59,693 nt of DNA from an uncultured bacterium (GCA_903873475.1 CAIQON010000282.1:1-59693), one strand, 5' to 3'; shown: positions 26,257 to 36,027, counted from the first letter of the stretch. Made by a program: numbers and translations. Notes: a model not told the origin generated them from the letters alone.

Positions 26257-27330
26257 ATGGCAAGGGATCCCCGCGTGCAATCGGCGATCGACCACTGGTC
26301 GCCGCGATTCATCATCAATGGCGTGCCGTCGGCCGACTTCGCGGAGGTCACGGCGGCCTGCGAGACCTGGGACGACTGGTGCGCTGCCTGGGGCGAGCGT
26401 GCGAAGGTGCACGAGGCCCTCGGCGAGCAGGCGCTGGCCGACGGCTACCGGCTCTCGGCCGGCGCGCATTTCACCCGTGCGGCAGTCTGCCACCACTTCG
26501 GCAAGTTCCTGTTCGTCAACGACCTCGTGCAGCAGAAGGCCGCCAACATGCGCGCAGTCGAGTGCCGCAACAAGGCGCTGCCACTGATCGATCCGCCGGG
26601 CGAACGTGTCGCGATTCCTTACGAAGGCAAGGTGCTCTACGGCAACCTGCGCAAGCCGAAGGGCGTCGAGCGGCCGCCGGTAGTGGTCATGTGCATGGGG
26701 CTCGATTCGACGAAGGAGGAGATGGACGACTACGAGAACCGCTTCCTCGCGCGCGGCGTGGCGACCCTGCCGTTCGACGGGCCGGGGCAGGGCGAGGCCG
26801 AGTACGACTTCCCGATCTGCCCCGAGTTCGAGCGGCCGGTGAAGGCGGTGGTCGACTGGATCGAGACGCGTGCCGACCTCGATGCGGGTCGCATCGGCAT
26901 CTGGGGCGTGTCCTTCGGCGGTTACTATGCGCCGCGCGCCGCCGCGTTCGAGAAGCGGATCAAGGCCTGCGTGTCGTTGTCCGGTGCCTTCCAGCGCAAG
27001 ACGACGTTCGAAGGCCGGCCGGTGATCAACGTCGAGGCGTTCCGTGTACGCTCCGGCAGCAAGGATCTGGAAGAGGCGGGGCAGGTCGCGGCAAGGGTCA
27101 GCCTCGCCGACTGCGCGAAGGACATCACCTGCCCGATCTACATCCTGGCCGGCACGAAGGACAGGCTGACCGGGGTCGACCAGGCCAGCAAGCTCGCCGC
27201 GGCGGTGTCCGGGCCGGTGACGCTGTCGATCATCGAGGGCGGCAACCACGTGGTGAACAACTACTGGTACACCTACCGGGACCAGACCGCCGACTGGATG
27301 GCGACGCAACTCGGGGTGCCGAAGCGCTGA
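26257..27330 (+). CDS. Alpha/beta hydrolase, 2,6-dihydropseudooxynicotine hydrolase-like (copy 2)
   Basis: 357 residues, plainly a paralogue of the 18230 gene along its full length (shared RLSAGxHFxRAAVCHHF, CMGLDS, GPGQGEAEY, GGYYAPRAAAFEKR and the terminal LGVPKR). Triad S219 (GVSFGGYYAP), D302 (AGTKDRLTG) and H331 (EGGNHVVNN). The residues between the core and the acid loop, where substrate contacts lie, differ most (GAFQRKTTFEG against GPYNMGANWDG), so the two probably act on different but related substrates. Follows Bug 4 closely. Confidence 0.86.
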   Translation: MARDPRVQSAIDHWSPRFIINGVPSADFAEVTAACETWDDWCAAWGERAKVHEALGEQALADGYRLSAGAHFTRAAVCHHFGKFLFVNDLVQQKAANMRAVECRNKALPLIDPPGERVAIPYEGKVLYGNLRKPKGVERPPVVVMCMGLDSTKEEMDDYENRFLARGVATLPFDGPGQGEAEYDFPICPEFERPVKAVVDWIETRADLDAGRIGIWGVSFGGYYAPRAAAFEKRIKACVSLSGAFQRKTTFEGRPVINVEAFRVRSGSKDLEEAGQVAARVSLADCAKDITCPIYILAGTKDRLTGVDQASKLAAAVSGPVTLSIIEGGNHVVNNYWYTYRDQTADWMATQLGVPKR

Positions 27331-27376
27331 GCGCGCGCAGGCCGCGAACACGAACGAAACGACGGAGAAGCATCGA

Positions 27377-28738
27377 ATGGCCAAGAAGCTGAAGAAGGTC
27401 GAGCCGCAGCAGGTCAAGGCGGCGGACATCCCGGTCAAGGCGCGGCGCGGCAAGTCGCTGGCCGAGACCATGATGGACTACCCGGACCCCGACCACCGCT
27501 GGGACCGCCCGCTGCAGGCGCCCGGCCGGATGCAGGTCGACTTCGAGGAGCGGGTCAACTTCCAGCGGCTGCACACCTACCGCCTGGCGCGCACCAAGGC
27601 CGCGCTCGCGCGCAGCGGCATGGGCGCGATGCTCTGCTTCGACCAGTACAACGTGCGCTACACCACCAGCACGGTGATCGGCGAGTGGGCGCGCGACAAG
27701 CTGACCCGCTGGTCGCTGGTCACCGGCAATGGCGAGCCCTACATCTGGGATTTCGGTTCTGCGGCCCGGCACCATCGCATCTACTGCCCGTGGCTGCCGA
27801 CCAACCATGTGTTCGCCGGCAACGTCGGACTGCGTGGCGCGATCAACCCCGCGGTGGGGCTGTTCGAGGAGGCGGCGAAGGAGATCTTCGACATCCTGAA
27901 GCAGGAAGGCGTGGCGGACATGCCGCTGGGCATCGACGTGGTCGAGCCGCCGTTCCTGTTCGCGCTGCAGAAGCTCGGCCTGAAGATCGTCGACGGCCAG
28001 CAGATGATGCTCACGGCGCGCGAGATCAAGAGCCATGACGAGATCACCCTGCTCAACACGGCCAGCGCCATGGTCGATGGCGTCTACCAGGATATCTTCG
28101 AGGCGCTCAAGCCGGGCGTGCGCGAGAACGAAGTGGTCGCCATGGCCACCAAGCGCCTTTACGAAATGGGTTCGGACTGCGTCGAGGCGATCAACGCGAT
28201 CGCCGGCGAGCGTTGCAGCCCCCATCCGCACAACTTCACTGACCGGCTTATCCGCCCGGGCGACCAGGCCTATTTCGACATCATCCAGTCGTACATGGGC
28301 TACCGTACCTGCTACTACCGCACGTTCACGGTGGGCAGCGCGACCCGTGCGCAGCAGGACGCCTACAAGCGTGCACGCAGCTGGATGGATGGCGCGATCT
28401 CCATGCTCAAGCCGGGCGTGAGCACCGACAAGGTCGCCGCCGCCTTCCCGAAATGCACCGAGATCGGCTTCGAGACCGAGATGTCCGCCTTCGGCCTGAA
28501 CTTCTGCCACGGCCTGGGGCTGGGCCTGCACGAGCGGCCGCTGATCTCGCGGCTGAACTCGTTCAAGGATCCGTACGAACTCAAGGCCGGCATGGTGTTC
28601 GCGGTCGAGACGTTCTGCCCGGCGAAGGACGGCGTGTCGGCTGCGCGCATCGAGGAGGAAGTGGTACTGACGCCCAATGGCGCGCAGGTCATCTCCCTGT
28701 TCCCGGCGCAGGAACTGCCGATCGCCAACAAGTACTGA
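27377..28738 (+). CDS. M24-family protein with Asp-to-Cys metal ligand change (DddP-like layout)
   Basis: 453 residues, longer than usual through a basic N-terminal extension (MAKKLKKVEPQQVKAAD). M24 ligand positions read D301, C312 in place of the second Asp (GYRTCYYRTF), H378 (HGLGLGLHE), E411 (AVETFCP) and E426 (ARIEEEV). Length and N-terminal domain recall the DMSP lyase DddP branch, but the DddP aspartates are not all present, so I do not call it a lyase. A mixed Cys/carboxylate site could bind one metal. Eighteen bases separate it from E1 alpha. Confidence 0.82.
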   Translation: MAKKLKKVEPQQVKAADIPVKARRGKSLAETMMDYPDPDHRWDRPLQAPGRMQVDFEERVNFQRLHTYRLARTKAALARSGMGAMLCFDQYNVRYTTSTVIGEWARDKLTRWSLVTGNGEPYIWDFGSAARHHRIYCPWLPTNHVFAGNVGLRGAINPAVGLFEEAAKEIFDILKQEGVADMPLGIDVVEPPFLFALQKLGLKIVDGQQMMLTAREIKSHDEITLLNTASAMVDGVYQDIFEALKPGVRENEVVAMATKRLYEMGSDCVEAINAIAGERCSPHPHNFTDRLIRPGDQAYFDIIQSYMGYRTCYYRTFTVGSATRAQQDAYKRARSWMDGAISMLKPGVSTDKVAAAFPKCTEIGFETEMSAFGLNFCHGLGLGLHERPLISRLNSFKDPYELKAGMVFAVETFCPAKDGVSAARIEEEVVLTPNGAQVISLFPAQELPIANKY

Positions 28739-28757
28739 GTACCGACAAGGGAATCCG

Positions 28758-29774
28758 ATGAGTGCCATTCCGAAAGCGAAGAAGCCGGCGTTCGAGATCG
28801 GGCGCGAGACGCGCCTGGACCTGTTCCGGATGCAACTCGAACTGCGCATGACCGAGAAACGCGCGTTCGATCTGTTCCTGCAGAACCTGATCAAGGGCAC
28901 CAGCCACCTGGCCCTCGGGCAGGAGGCGATCGCCGCCGCGTTCGGCGTCGCGATGAAGCCCGACGACTACACCTTCTGCACCTACCGCGGCCATGCGCAC
29001 ACGCTCGCCCGTGGCGCGTCGATGTCGGGCGTGCTGGGCGAGTTGATGGGCCGTGAATGCGGCCTGCTCGCCGGCAAGGGCGGTTCGATGCACCTGACCG
29101 ACGTCGAGAAGGGCGTGATGGGCTCGTACGCGATCATCGGTGCGCACCTGCCGATCGCCGCGGGCGCCGCCTGGTCGGCACAGTACCGCGGCACGAAGCA
29201 GGTGTCGGTGTGCTTCTTCGGCGACGGTACGACCAACATCGGCGCATTCCACGAGGCGCTGAACTTCTCGGTGGTCTGGAAGCTGCCGGTGGTGTTCGTC
29301 TGCGAGAACAACTTCTACATGGAATACACCCCGATCCGATCGGTGACTGCGGTGGATGCGCCGGCCGCCGACCGTGCGTCGGCCTACGGCCTGCCGTCGA
29401 TCATCGTCGACGGCAACGATGCCGACATCATGTACGAGACGGCGATGGCAGCGATCGACCTGGCGCGTGCCGGTGGCGGCCCCTCGCTGATCGAGGCGCG
29501 CACCTACCGCCATTCGGGCCATTCGCGCGCCGACCCGGCGAAGTACCGGCCGGAAGGCGAGCTCGAGGAATGGCTGAAGAAGGATCCGATCCCGACCTAC
29601 CGCGAGCGCCTGCTGCGCCTGGGCTTCTCGGAAGGCACGTTGAAGGGTATCGAGGAAGACACGCAGCGCAGGGTGGACGAGGCGACCGCGATCGCGAAAG
29701 CCTCGCCCACGCCTTCGCTCGACCTGATCGACAAGGATGTCTGGGCAGACGGGAGCACGGCATGGCGGAACTGA
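28758..29774 (+). CDS. Thiamine-dependent 2-oxoacid dehydrogenase E1 alpha subunit
   Basis: 338 residues. TPP-binding motif GDGTTNIGAFHEALN at about 155 ends in CENN near 187, and RGHAHTLARG and GKGGSMHLTD are the usual E1 alpha loops. The closest recognisable types are acetoin dehydrogenase AcoA and pyruvate dehydrogenase PdhA. AAGGGA precedes the ATG. It overlaps E1 beta by 13 bp, indicating coupled synthesis of the heterotetramer. Substrate is an alpha-keto acid or acetoin. Confidence 0.88.
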   Translation: MSAIPKAKKPAFEIGRETRLDLFRMQLELRMTEKRAFDLFLQNLIKGTSHLALGQEAIAAAFGVAMKPDDYTFCTYRGHAHTLARGASMSGVLGELMGRECGLLAGKGGSMHLTDVEKGVMGSYAIIGAHLPIAAGAAWSAQYRGTKQVSVCFFGDGTTNIGAFHEALNFSVVWKLPVVFVCENNFYMEYTPIRSVTAVDAPAADRASAYGLPSIIVDGNDADIMYETAMAAIDLARAGGGPSLIEARTYRHSGHSRADPAKYRPEGELEEWLKKDPIPTYRERLLRLGFSEGTLKGIEEDTQRRVDEATAIAKASPTPSLDLIDKDVWADGSTAWRN

Positions 29775-30739
29775 CATATCGCGACGCAGTCGCGGCGGGC
29801 ATCGCGCAGGAGATGCGGCGCGATCCGAACGTGGTGTTCCTGGGCGAGGACGTCGCCCATGCCGGCGGCGTGTTCAAGGCCAGCGTCGGGCTTCTGGAAG
29901 AGTTCGGCCCGCTGCGCGTGCGCGACTGCCCGATCTCCGAGCAGGCCATCCTGGGCGCGGCGATGGGTGCCGCGATGACCGGCCTGAAGCCGATCGCCGA
30001 GATCATGTTCTCCGACTTCCTGGCCGTGTGCTGGGACATCATCGCCAACGAGATGGCGAAGATGCGCTACATGACCAACGGCCAGGTAACCATGCCGGTG
30101 GTGATCCGCACCGCCAACGGTGCCGGCTCGCGCTTCGGCGCGCAGCACTCGCAATCGCTCGAGAACTGGGCGATGACCGTGCCCGGCCTGAAGGTCGTCG
30201 CGCCGGCCTACCCGGCCGACGTGAAGGGGCTGCTCGCCGCCGCGGTGCGCGACGGCAACCCGGTGGTGTTCTTCGAGCAGAAATCGCTCTACGCACTCAA
30301 GGGCGAAGTGCCCGACGGCGAACACTACGAACCGCTGGGCAAGGCGAAGGTGCTGCGCCGCGGGCCCGACTGCACGATCGTCGCGCTCGCCGCGATGGTG
30401 CACAAGTCGATGGACGCGGCCGAGATCCTGAAACGCGACCACGGCATCGACGCGACGGTGATCGACCTGCGCTGCCTGGTGCCGCTCGATACCCAGACCA
30501 TCCTCGCCGAGGTCGCGCGCACCGGGCACCTGATCACCGTCGAGGAGAACCCCCGGCTGTGCGGCTGGGGCGCTGAGATCTCCTCGATCGTCACCGAGGA
30601 ATGCTTCTGGGACCTCGACGGCCCGATCATCCGCATCACCACGCCGCACATCCCGCTGCCAGCGGCCGATGCGCTCGAAGACGCCACGATCCCTTCGGTC
30701 GCGCGCATCGTCGAGACGGTACGTACCCGCCTCGGCTGA
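29762..30739 (+). CDS. 2-Oxoacid dehydrogenase E1 beta subunit
   Basis: 325 residues. GEDVAHAGGVFK, DCPISEQAILGAAMGAA and the C-terminal transketolase domain (DATVIDLRCLVPLDTQTI, then TVEENPRLCGWG) are typical of AcoB/PdhB. The start lies inside the E1 alpha gene. Together the two form the decarboxylating E1 of the complex whose E2 is at 32616. Confidence 0.9.
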   Translation: MAELTYRDAVAAGIAQEMRRDPNVVFLGEDVAHAGGVFKASVGLLEEFGPLRVRDCPISEQAILGAAMGAAMTGLKPIAEIMFSDFLAVCWDIIANEMAKMRYMTNGQVTMPVVIRTANGAGSRFGAQHSQSLENWAMTVPGLKVVAPAYPADVKGLLAAAVRDGNPVVFFEQKSLYALKGEVPDGEHYEPLGKAKVLRRGPDCTIVALAAMVHKSMDAAEILKRDHGIDATVIDLRCLVPLDTQTILAEVARTGHLITVEENPRLCGWGAEISSIVTEECFWDLDGPIIRITTPHIPLPAADALEDATIPSVARIVETVRTRLG

Positions 30740-30845
30740 GCGAGGCCAGCCTGCAGTACGGCACGCCGGCGCCGCAGGCCGGCGTGCCATCACCAGAGCG
30801 GCACGAGCCGCCGATGCAGTTTCGCCAACCAGGGGGAGTCTTCCA

Positions 30846-32570
30846 ATGCCAATCGCCAGACCCGATACGTCCGTGATCCGCCGAGCCTTTTTCCGTACCA
30901 CTGCGCTGGCCGCCCTGCTGTCGATGGCGGCCGTCGTGCCGCTGCCGGCCTCGGCGCAACCGAAGCCGGACGCCCGGCCAGTGCCCGACACCATCCTGGT
31001 CAACGGGCGCATCGCGACCGTCGATGACCAGTTCCGCTTCGTGCAGGCCCTGGCCGTGTCCGGGCGGCGCATCACCGCCACTGGCACCAGCGCCGACATC
31101 CGGCGGATGGCCGGGCCGTCCACGCGCGTGATCGACCTGCAGGGCAAGACGGTCATCCCGGGCCTGATCGACAACCACTCGCACTGGATCCGCGCGGCGG
31201 AGCACGACGAGCTGCGCTTCGACGGCATCACCTCGCGCAAGCAGGCGCTCAAGCTGCTCGCCGACCGGGTGCGCACGACGCCCGCCGGCGAATGGATCGT
31301 CGTGCTCGGCGGCTGGTCGGAGCAGCAGTTCACCGACGACGAGCGCAGCTTCACCCGCGCCGAGCTCGATGCCATCGCACCGAACCATCCGGTGGTGCTG
31401 CAGGCGATCTACCTGCACAGCACGCTCAACACCGCCGCGCTGCGCGCCGCCAAGATCGACGCCACGACGGCCAATCCGCCCGGCGGCACCATCGAGAAGG
31501 ATGCCGACGGACAGATCACCGGGATGGTGCGTGGTGCCGGCGGCGTGGCCTTCGTCGCGGCGAGGATTCCCCTGAAGGACCGCGATGCCTGGCTCGCCAA
31601 TACGCGCAAGCTGGTACGCGAACTGAGCTCGATGGGCCTCACCGGCTGGATGGACGCCGGTGGCCGCGGCATGACTGCGCGCCACTATGAGCCCTACGCG
31701 GAGCTGGCCCGCCGCGACGAACTCGACGTACGCGTGTTCTGGACCACCATCCGCCAGCCCGCCACGCCGGAGCAGGTCGACAAGGTGGTGGCCGAGATCC
31801 CGACGCTTCGTCCGTTCCAGGGAAACGACTACTTCGACAACGTCGGCTTCGGCGAATCGATGTACGGGCCGGTGACCACCCAGCTGCTGCGCAAGGAAAA
31901 CACCAGGCGCCCCGAGGACATCGCGCAGATGGCGCGCATCGCGCGCGCACTGGCCGAGCGCGGCATCTACCTCAACGCCCACGTCGAGATGGAAGACATG
32001 ATCGATGTCTTCCTCGGCGAGTTCGAGAAGATCCATGCGCAGTCGCCGATCAAGGGCTTCCGCTGGTCGTTCTCCCACCTCGACCAGGTGACCCCGGCGC
32101 AGCTCGACCGGATGAAGCGGCTCGGCATGACGGCGCAGATCCACAGCCGGCCGCTGATCCAGGGCGTGCTGATGCATCGCGTGCACGGCGACCGGGCATG
32201 GGACATGCCGCCGTTTCGTCGCATCCAGGACAGCGGCATCCGCTGGGGCCTGGGTTCGGACGCCACCGCGGTCACCACGTCGAACCCCTTCTACACGCTG
32301 GGCTTCGCGGTGACGGGCAAGATGGTCGGTGGCCACGCCGTGAATCGCCAGACGATCAGCCGCGAGGAGGCGCTGATCGCGCATACGCGCAACAACGCAT
32401 ACATCGTGTTCCAGGAGTCGAACCTCGGGTCGCTGGTGCCCGGGAAGTACGCCGACCTCCTGGTGCTCGACAGGGATTACTTCCGAGTCGCCGCGGATGA
32501 CATCAAGGACCTCAAGCCGGTGATGACGATGGTCGGTGGCCGGGTGGTGTACGAGGCGGCGAGGCAGTAG
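30846..32570 (+). CDS. Exported amidohydrolase (YtcJ-like, amidohydrolase 3)
   Basis: 574 residues. The N-terminus has two Arg before a hydrophobic stretch (VIRRAFFRTT, then cleavage near PASAQ), compatible with a Tat signal and export of a folded metalloenzyme. VNGRIATVDD, then VIPGLIDNHSHW with the H-x-H metal pair, and late GLGSDATAVT with the catalytic Asp fit the YtcJ-like group. GGGGGAG precedes the ATG. It separates E1 beta from E2, so a periplasmic amide or lactam hydrolysis step may feed this complex. Confidence 0.87.
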   Translation: MPIARPDTSVIRRAFFRTTALAALLSMAAVVPLPASAQPKPDARPVPDTILVNGRIATVDDQFRFVQALAVSGRRITATGTSADIRRMAGPSTRVIDLQGKTVIPGLIDNHSHWIRAAEHDELRFDGITSRKQALKLLADRVRTTPAGEWIVVLGGWSEQQFTDDERSFTRAELDAIAPNHPVVLQAIYLHSTLNTAALRAAKIDATTANPPGGTIEKDADGQITGMVRGAGGVAFVAARIPLKDRDAWLANTRKLVRELSSMGLTGWMDAGGRGMTARHYEPYAELARRDELDVRVFWTTIRQPATPEQVDKVVAEIPTLRPFQGNDYFDNVGFGESMYGPVTTQLLRKENTRRPEDIAQMARIARALAERGIYLNAHVEMEDMIDVFLGEFEKIHAQSPIKGFRWSFSHLDQVTPAQLDRMKRLGMTAQIHSRPLIQGVLMHRVHGDRAWDMPPFRRIQDSGIRWGLGSDATAVTTSNPFYTLGFAVTGKMVGGHAVNRQTISREEALIAHTRNNAYIVFQESNLGSLVPGKYADLLVLDRDYFRVAADDIKDLKPVMTMVGGRVVYEAARQ

Positions 32571-32615
32571 CACGGGTGGTAGCAGAGGTTCGGGCAATCA
32601 GAGACGGGTGGATCC

Positions 32616-33938
32616 ATGGAAATCATCATGCCGCAACTCGGCGAGACAGTCGCCGAGGGCACGGTCAGCAAGTGGTACAAGAAGGTCGGTGACTCGATCA
32701 AGGCGGACGAGACGCTGTTCGACGTGGAGACCGACAAGGTCAACACCGAGATCCCGTCGCCGGTTGCCGGCGTGCTGACCGAGATCCGCGTGGCCGAAGG
32801 CGTGACCGTCAAGGTTGGCGTGGTGCTTGCGGTGGTCACCGAGGCCGGCGCTGCAGCGCCAGCAGGGGCTGCTGTCGCGGCCCCTGCGCCCGCCGCGGCA
32901 GCCACGACGGTTGCCGTGCCGGTGGCTGGCGCCTGGGCGGCACGGCCAGCCGCGGTGCCGGCGAAGGCCGACGGCAGCCTGAGGCTGTCGCCGGTCGTGC
33001 GCAAGCTCGCGGCAGAACACGGTATCGACCCGTCGCAGGTTTCCGGCACCGGCCGCGACGGCCGCGTCACCCGCGAGGACATGCTGGCCTTCGTCGAGGC
33101 ACGAAAGTCGAGCGCGGTACCTGCGATGCCGGTGGTTGCCGCCTCGCCCGTGGCTGAGCCTGCGGTGCCCCGGCCGGCGGCAGCGCCGGTCGCGCCGTTC
33201 ACCGCCCCGCCTGCCTCCACCGGTCCGTCCGAGCGCATCCGGCTCAACCCGATCCGCAAGCGCACCGCGGAACATCTCGCGCGCGCGTGGGTCACCGTGC
33301 CGGCGGTGCTGCAGGCGATCGAGGTCGACTTCCACAAGGTCGACGAGGCACGCAAGCTGGCGGGCAGCGGCTGGAAGGCGCGTGAAGGCTTCTCGCTCAC
33401 CTACCTGCCGTTCATCGCGCGCGCGGTGTCGATCGCGCTGGCGAAGTTCCCGCGCCTGAATTCGAGCGTCGATGGCGACGAACTCGTGCTGCACAAGCGC
33501 ATCAACCTCGGCATCGCAGTCGACATGAACTTCGACGGCCTGATGGTGCCCGTGGTGAAGGACGTGCCGTCGAAGTCGCTGCCGCAGATCGCGCGCGAGG
33601 TGAACGACCTCGCGCAGCGTGCCCGTGCGAACCGGCTGAAGCCGGATGACCTGTCGGAAGCCACCTATACGCTGTCCAATTCCGGCGTGTTCGGTACGGC
33701 ATTCACCGCACCGATCGTCAACGTGCCGCAGGTTGCGATACTGTCCACCGACGGCGTGCAGAAGAAGCCGGTGGTGATCGAAGGGCCGGCCGGCGACAGC
33801 ATCGCGATCCGCCCGGTCGGCATGCTCGCGCAATGCTTCGACCATCGTGCGGTCGATGGCGCGTACTCGGCGGCCTTCCTGAAGGAAGTGAAGACCGTGC
33901 TCGAAACCCGGCACTGGGTACAGGACCTCGAAGCCTGA
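32616..33938 (+). CDS. Dihydrolipoyl acyltransferase E2
   Basis: 440 residues with a single N-terminal lipoyl domain (lipoyl-lysine K41 in ETDKVNTE), an Ala/Pro linker, a peripheral-subunit-binding domain (LSPVVRKLAAEHGID, about 127-165) and the catalytic core ending with the active-site FDHRAVDGAY. It transfers the acyl group from E1 to CoA. No E3 (dihydrolipoamide dehydrogenase) gene is in the window, so the complex must use one encoded elsewhere. Confidence 0.92.
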   Translation: MEIIMPQLGETVAEGTVSKWYKKVGDSIKADETLFDVETDKVNTEIPSPVAGVLTEIRVAEGVTVKVGVVLAVVTEAGAAAPAGAAVAAPAPAAAATTVAVPVAGAWAARPAAVPAKADGSLRLSPVVRKLAAEHGIDPSQVSGTGRDGRVTREDMLAFVEARKSSAVPAMPVVAASPVAEPAVPRPAAAPVAPFTAPPASTGPSERIRLNPIRKRTAEHLARAWVTVPAVLQAIEVDFHKVDEARKLAGSGWKAREGFSLTYLPFIARAVSIALAKFPRLNSSVDGDELVLHKRINLGIAVDMNFDGLMVPVVKDVPSKSLPQIAREVNDLAQRARANRLKPDDLSEATYTLSNSGVFGTAFTAPIVNVPQVAILSTDGVQKKPVVIEGPAGDSIAIRPVGMLAQCFDHRAVDGAYSAAFLKEVKTVLETRHWVQDLEA

Positions 33939-34022
33939 CCCGGGCCGTTCCCGCGAACTTTCCACGCTCGAAGCAACCGGGCGACGGGGACCACCCCGCC
34001 CCCGAACCGGAGGAGTGCAGCA

Positions 34023-35021
34023 ATGAACCGAATGATCGAATCGTCGATGGACGTGGCACTGAAGTTCGGCGCGGTGGTGTTCGGCGCGGCGGCGCTGATG
34101 CTCGTCCAGGCCGAGTCGCGCGCCCAGGCCTGGCCTGCCAAACCCGTCCGCATGATCGCCCCGTTCCCGCCTGGTGGCACGTCGGACGTGATCGGCCGCG
34201 TCGTCGGGGCGAAGCTGCAGGAAGTGCTCGGCCAGAACGTGCTGGTCGAGAACCGTGCCGGGGCCGGAGGCAGCCTCGGCACCGAGGTGGCCGCCCGCGC
34301 GCCCGCCGACGGCTACACGATCCTGGTCGGCAACGCGAGCCCGATCTCGATCAACCCGCTGCTGGTCAAGTACCAGTACGAAACGCTGCGCGACTTCGCG
34401 TCCATCGCGCTGGTGGCGCGTTCGCCGCAGTTGCTGGTGGTGCACCCGACGTTGCCGGTACGCAACGTGAAGGAACTGATCCCGTTCATCCGGGCCAACA
34501 GCGGCAAGGTGAACTACGGGTCCTCGGGCATCGGTACGCTCGCCCACCTGGCGGCGGAGCAGTTCAAGACAATGACGAAGACCGACATCACCCACATCAC
34601 CTACAAGGGGTCCATCCTCGTGGTGCTCGACATGGTAGCGGGCAACATCCCGCTGGCCTGGTCGGACATGGCGCCAGCGCTGACCCAGGTGAAGGCCGGC
34701 AAGCTGCGCGGGGTGGCGGTCACCTCGGCCAAGCCGAGCCAGCTGCTGCCTGACGTGCCGACCATGGCCTCGGTGCTGCCCGGCTTCGACATGGTCAACT
34801 GGTGGGGCCTGTTCGTGCCGGCCGGCACGCCGCAGCCTGTGATCGGCCGCCTGAACGCCGAACTTGTGAAGATCATGAGGGCTCCTGACGTGGTCGAGCG
34901 TTTCGCCGGCCTGGGCGTCGAATCCCTGTCCAGCACCCCGGAGGAACTCACCGCCCTGGTCAAGGCCGAGATCGCCTCGTTCGGCAAGCTGATCAAGGCC
35001 GCCGGCATCAAGGCCGACTGA
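34023..35021 (+). CDS. Bug/TctC-family periplasmic binding protein (Bug 5)
   Basis: 332 residues. Signal peptide ends ESRAQA; mature WPAKPVRMIAPFPPGGTSDV and LVENRAGAGGSLGTE are canonical. GGAGGAG precedes the ATG. It follows the E2 gene by about 85 bp and precedes a beta-hydroxyacid dehydrogenase. Confidence 0.92.
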   Translation: MNRMIESSMDVALKFGAVVFGAAALMLVQAESRAQAWPAKPVRMIAPFPPGGTSDVIGRVVGAKLQEVLGQNVLVENRAGAGGSLGTEVAARAPADGYTILVGNASPISINPLLVKYQYETLRDFASIALVARSPQLLVVHPTLPVRNVKELIPFIRANSGKVNYGSSGIGTLAHLAAEQFKTMTKTDITHITYKGSILVVLDMVAGNIPLAWSDMAPALTQVKAGKLRGVAVTSAKPSQLLPDVPTMASVLPGFDMVNWWGLFVPAGTPQPVIGRLNAELVKIMRAPDVVERFAGLGVESLSSTPEELTALVKAEIASFGKLIKAAGIKAD

Positions 35022-35094
35022 CGGCCGCCGTCTGCGCGGGCAGCCTGCACCTCGCATCCGTTTCCTTTCATCCACCTCTGTCCCGGAGAAACCC

Positions 35095-36027
35095 ATGGCA
35101 ACTGAAAACCTCAAGCAACACAAGCTCGGCTGGATCGGCATCGGCCGCATGGGCTATGCGATGGCTGCGAGGCTGGCGAAGGTCGGCTGCGACCTGTCGG
35201 TCTGGAACCGCACGAAGTCGAAGGCCGAACCCCTGAAGGAATACGGCGCGAAGGTCGTCGACAACCTCACCGACCTCGCCGGCTGCGACATCATCTTCAC
35301 GATGGTCTCCACCGGCGACGACGTGAAGGAGGTGCTGTACGGCCCGAACGGCGTGATGTCGAAGGGCGGCAAGCCGAAGCTGGTGATCGACTCCACCTCG
35401 ATCTCGCTGGAGGCCTCGGCCGAGATCCGTGCCGAACTCGCCGCGCATGGCGTGCAGATGCTGGCGGCGCCGGTCTCCGGCAACGCCAAGGTGATCAAGG
35501 CCGGCAAGCTGACCATCGTCGCCTCCGGCCCGCAGGCCGCGTTCGACATGGCGCTGCCTTACCTCGACGTGGTCGGTGCCGGCGTGTCGTATGTCGGCGA
35601 AGGCGAACTCGCGCGCATCGCGAAGATCTGCCACAACGTGATGCTCGGCGTTGTCATCCAGAACCTGTGCGAGATCACCGTGCTGGCCGAGAAGGCCGGC
35701 ATGAAGCGCCACCAGTTCCTCGACTTCCTGAACAAGAGCGTGATGGGCTCGACCTTCACGAAGTACAAGACCCCGGCGCTGACCAACCTCGATTTCCACG
35801 TGACCTTCACGCCGGAACTGCTGAGGAAGGACCTCGACCTCGGGCTGTACGCGGCGAAGGCGCTCGAGGTGCCGATGCCGACCACCACGATCACCCGCGA
35901 CCTGGTGCAGACGCTGATCGGCCACGGCTACGACGAGGACTTCTCGCAGTTGCTGCTGCTGCAGGCGAAGGCGTCGGGCGTCGAACTGAAGCCGGAGAAC
36001 GTCGAGGTGGGTGACGGGCTGTCCTGA
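35095..36027 (+). CDS. Beta-hydroxyacid dehydrogenase (3-hydroxyisobutyrate dehydrogenase family)
   Basis: 310 residues. WIGIGRMGYAMAARL is the nucleotide motif, AAPVSGNAKVIKAGK the substrate loop and IAKICHN the catalytic Lys/Asn pair. The loop APVSGNAKVIKAGKL lacks the usual G-G-x-x-G-A, so specificity may differ from true 3-hydroxyisobutyrate enzymes. CGGAGAAA precedes the ATG. It is the last gene of the run before the RAYT element, whose first repeat copy begins within 10 bp of the stop. Confidence 0.87.
   Translation: MATENLKQHKLGWIGIGRMGYAMAARLAKVGCDLSVWNRTKSKAEPLKEYGAKVVDNLTDLAGCDIIFTMVSTGDDVKEVLYGPNGVMSKGGKPKLVIDSTSISLEASAEIRAELAAHGVQMLAAPVSGNAKVIKAGKLTIVASGPQAAFDMALPYLDVVGAGVSYVGEGELARIAKICHNVMLGVVIQNLCEITVLAEKAGMKRHQFLDFLNKSVMGSTFTKYKTPALTNLDFHVTFTPELLRKDLDLGLYAAKALEVPMPTTTITRDLVQTLIGHGYDEDFSQLLLLQAKASGVELKPENVEVGDGLS

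Noticed and set aside
24775-27471. 898-residue minus-strand ORF across Bug 4 and hydrolase 2
   Set aside because: Shadow frame; it cuts across several intact plus-strand genes and has no recognisable domain.
27377-28738. DMSP lyase DddP
   Set aside because: Length and layout are similar, but the DddP aspartates are not all present and C312 replaces one, so the function name would be unsupported.
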